A stretch of DNA of 64,000 nucleotides, taken from assembly GCF_000018885.1 (NCBI RefSeq), contig NC_010168.1, forward strand, positions 806,001 through 870,000. Reading direction: 5' to 3'. Positions 62,507 through 64,000 of the stretch are shown here, piece after piece; position 1 is the first letter of the stretch, and each line of letters begins with the position of its first letter. A model generated the notes under the pieces. It saw nothing but the letters and a program-made list of their open reading frames with translations, was not told where the DNA came from and did no database searches. The translations under genes were made by a program, and so were the position numbers. This DNA comes from Renibacterium salmoninarum ATCC 33209 (lineage in GTDB: Bacteria > Actinomycetota > Actinomycetes > Actinomycetales > Micrococcaceae).

Positions 62507-63029
62507 GGTGCCGCGGATCGGCGGCACCGAGATGCTCAAGTACCCCAGGAATTACCGCGTCAATGAGTCGGTAGGCTTCTTCAAAGTCCTCGATGCCGCC
62601 ATACCAGGGGTCGGCAATACCCAGTTCACCCGGCTCGGCAGCCGGATCAAATTCGCGTAATAACCGGACTTTCGCTCGGGTTGCTGCACTTGGTGCATGC
62701 TCGCGTAGCCAGTCGAAATGATCGGTATCCATGGCCAAAATCAAATCGTTTTCCACGAAATCGTGTGAGCTAATTTGCCGTGCGTGATGAACCTTGTTGC
62801 CGTCGTCAAAACTTGCGCCGTGGTCGATGCCGTCCGCGAGGCCATGGCTGATCAGCACGGAGGCCGCCCTCGGATCAATTGGGTTGCCCTGTTCCCAGGA
62901 GGTGGTGCCGGCAGAGTCGACGACGATGTCTGCCGTGCTGCCAACGGCATGGCGCAACATAAGCTCCGCCATCGGAGAACGGCAGATGTTTCCGGTGCAC
63001 ACGGTGATGATCCGGTACGTCTGGGTCAT
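62499..63029 (-). CDS. ptpA: Low-molecular-weight protein-tyrosine phosphatase
   Basis: P-loop VCTGNICRSPMAELML (C-x5-R-S, residues about 10-18) and the general-acid loop IADPWYGGIEDFEE. 176 residues, typical of actinobacterial PtpA or Wzb-like enzymes, which dephosphorylate protein Tyr residues. Overlaps pabB by 8 bp. Confidence 0.94.
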   Translation of the reverse strand: MTQTYRIITVCTGNICRSPMAELMLRHAVGSTADIVVDSAGTTSWEQGNPIDPRAASVLISHGLADGIDHGASFDDGNKVHHARQISSHDFVENDLILAMDTDHFDWLREHAPSAATRAKVRLLREFDPAAEPGELGIADPWYGGIEDFEEAYRLIDAVIPGVLEHLGAADPRHHV

Positions 63030-63077
63030 GTTTTCAGCTTACCCAGAACTGTGCGGCAGATGCTGGGCAACGGAGAG

Positions 63078-64000
63078 TTAATCGCTCCGGTGTGTCCGGA
63101 GGGTTTCTCAGACGATGAGCCTGTCGGCGGCTGCCGTGCTCTGGTAGTGATTGTAGTAGTGGTTTTCTAGCTCTACTGGTGGGATGTCTCCGCAGTACTG
63201 GTAGAGCCTTCGGTGGTTGTACCAATCGGCCCATTCAGCGGTGCCGATTTCGACTTCTTCTAGAGTCCGCCAGGGCTTGCCGGGTTTGATCAGCTCGGTC
63301 TTATAAAGCCCGTTGATGGTTTCCGCCAAGGCGTTGTCGTAACTATCACCCACAGAACCGATCGAGGGGCGGATACCGGCCTGGGCCAGGCGTTAGGTGA
63401 AGGCCAAGGAGGCGTATTGAGCCCCGGCATCGTGATGATGAATCACCCCGGAAATCTCAGCCCCGGCCCGTTCACGACTCCAGATTGCCTGATTAACTGC
63501 GTTGAGCACTAGCACGGTGTTCATAGAAGCACTCGCTGACCAGCCCAGGATCCTCCGAGAGTAAGCATCGATCACGAAGGCAACATAGACCCACCCGGAC
63601 CAGGTCGAAACATAGGTGAAATCATCTACCCATAGCCGATCCGGTGCCGTTGGTGTGAAATCACGGCGGACCAAGTCCTTCGCTCGGGCCGCCTTCGAGT
63701 CTTTGATCGTGGTGCGTTTGACCTTGCCACGGACCGCACCCTGTATGCCAAGTAACCCCATGAGCCGTTCTACCGTGCACCTGGCCACCGGCACACCTTC
63801 ACGGTTCATCGCCAACCAGACTTTCCTGGTGCCGTAAACCCCGTAATTAGCGGCATACACCTTCTGGATCACGGGCTTGAGCACCTCATCACGTTGTTCT
63901 CGGTGAGATCGTGTTTTATCCACCCATTCGTAGTACGTGGACGGGGTGGTCTTCACCCCGTCCCAGTAAGCACCTGGCAGATCGACTCGACACCCCACCG
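63078..64000 (-). mobile_element. IS994-like element, copy 4 (partial)
   Basis: The left end (TTAATCGCTCCGGTGTGTCC, second base T instead of G) starts at 63078, 48 bp after ptpA start. The window edge cuts the right side. It has the same order and near-identical sequence as copies 1 and 2. Confidence 0.93.
63108..63998 (-). pseudogene. OrfB of IS copy 4 with in-frame TAA
   Basis: Equivalent to the 296-residue OrfB of copy 2, but the codon for Glu in AFTERLAQ is TAA (63393-63395). The product stops after 201 residues, before the catalytic Glu, so this copy cannot make a full transposase. Confidence 0.92.

Noticed and set aside
1..64000. CRISPR arrays, prophage or integrative plasmid
   Set aside because: No regularly spaced repeats with unique spacers, no phage structural or integrase genes, and only IS3-type transposases were seen.
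1..64000. A composite transposon bounded by IS copies 1 and 4
   Set aside because: The 62 kb between them is core chromosome (ribosomal genes, ppk, pfkA, thyA), and both edge copies are just truncated by the window.

Overview
The window looks like a chromosomal stretch of a Gram-positive, moderately GC-rich actinobacterium of the Micrococcaceae. Evidence: a mycothiol synthase gene (mshD) next to a glnR-type regulator, actinobacterial order tRNA-Trp/secE/nusG/rplK/rplA/rplJ/rplL, an IdeR-type iron box, a SAM-IV-like riboswitch and a lipoprotein-type sugar-binding protein. Four copies of one IS3-family element and the large number of genes broken by one-base indels or single stop codons fit Renibacterium salmoninarum (IS994-like element, reduced genome). 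The species name is my inference from memory, not a database result.

Layout. 1-924: IS copy 1 (minus, cut by the window edge), abutting a small Ser/Thr/Cys-rich peptide gene that resembles a RiPP precursor. 1.4-8.8 kb: broken AlkZ-like winged-helix gene, fatty acid desaturase, asd, and a minus-strand string of unknown membrane genes, GntR regulator, DUF1648 protein, thyA and folA. 8.8-19.3 kb: Nudix/phosphatase gene and ppk, mshD, broken glnR, a membrane permease-like gene, a nitrobindin-like barrel, ygfZ, an acetyltransferase and pfkA. 19.4-24.3 kb: aquaporin, then a PspC cluster with a broken PspC-type histidine kinase and an intact LuxR-type response regulator. 24.3-27.2 kb: IS copy 3 (plus) carrying a second, inactive IS inside it. 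27.2-35.3 kb: aspartate aminotransferase, tRNA-Trp, secE, nusG and the rplKA/rplJL ribosomal genes, with three acetyltransferase genes between rplA and rplJ. 35.3-40.6 kb: GH85 glycosidase with two sugar ABC permeases, one truncated by IS copy 2. 40.7-45.8 kb: DUF4235 gene, TPP riboswitch with ykoEDC thiamin-precursor transporter, HTH-MurA fusion. 45.8-52.0 kb: broken PucR regulator, broken esterase, SAM-riboswitch-controlled operon (DUF1737, rhodanese, broken metZ), ABC exporter. 52.1-58.4 kb: second sugar ABC operon with a frameshifted permease, metallo-beta-lactamase-fold hydrolase, IdeR-boxed siderophore-interacting gene with a premature stop, broken hydrolase. 58.4-63.0 kb: pabC, broken LLM oxidoreductase, kinase-PabB fusion, low-molecular-weight phosphatase. 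63078-64000: IS copy 4 (minus), with a premature stop in its transposase.

About thirteen genes are broken, by three routes: slippage in short repeats (A7 in the AlkZ-like gene, (TA)4 in glnR), single nonsense codons (metZ, PucR regulator, esterase, GNAT, siderophore-interacting protein), and IS insertion. The losses hit nitrogen control, methionine synthesis, iron handling, sugar uptake and envelope sensing, as expected for a host-restricted organism.

The most unusual structure is a set of long intergenic hairpins with nearly or fully perfect arms of 20-30 bp, placed right after stop codons. They fall into families that share an outer-arm sequence while the inner arm differs from copy to copy yet remains base-paired (17331-17393 with 18126-18188; 35283-35345 with 40954-41016). 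One lies inside an operon between a sugar-binding protein gene and its permease (54506-54572). They look like small repeated elements rather than ordinary terminators.
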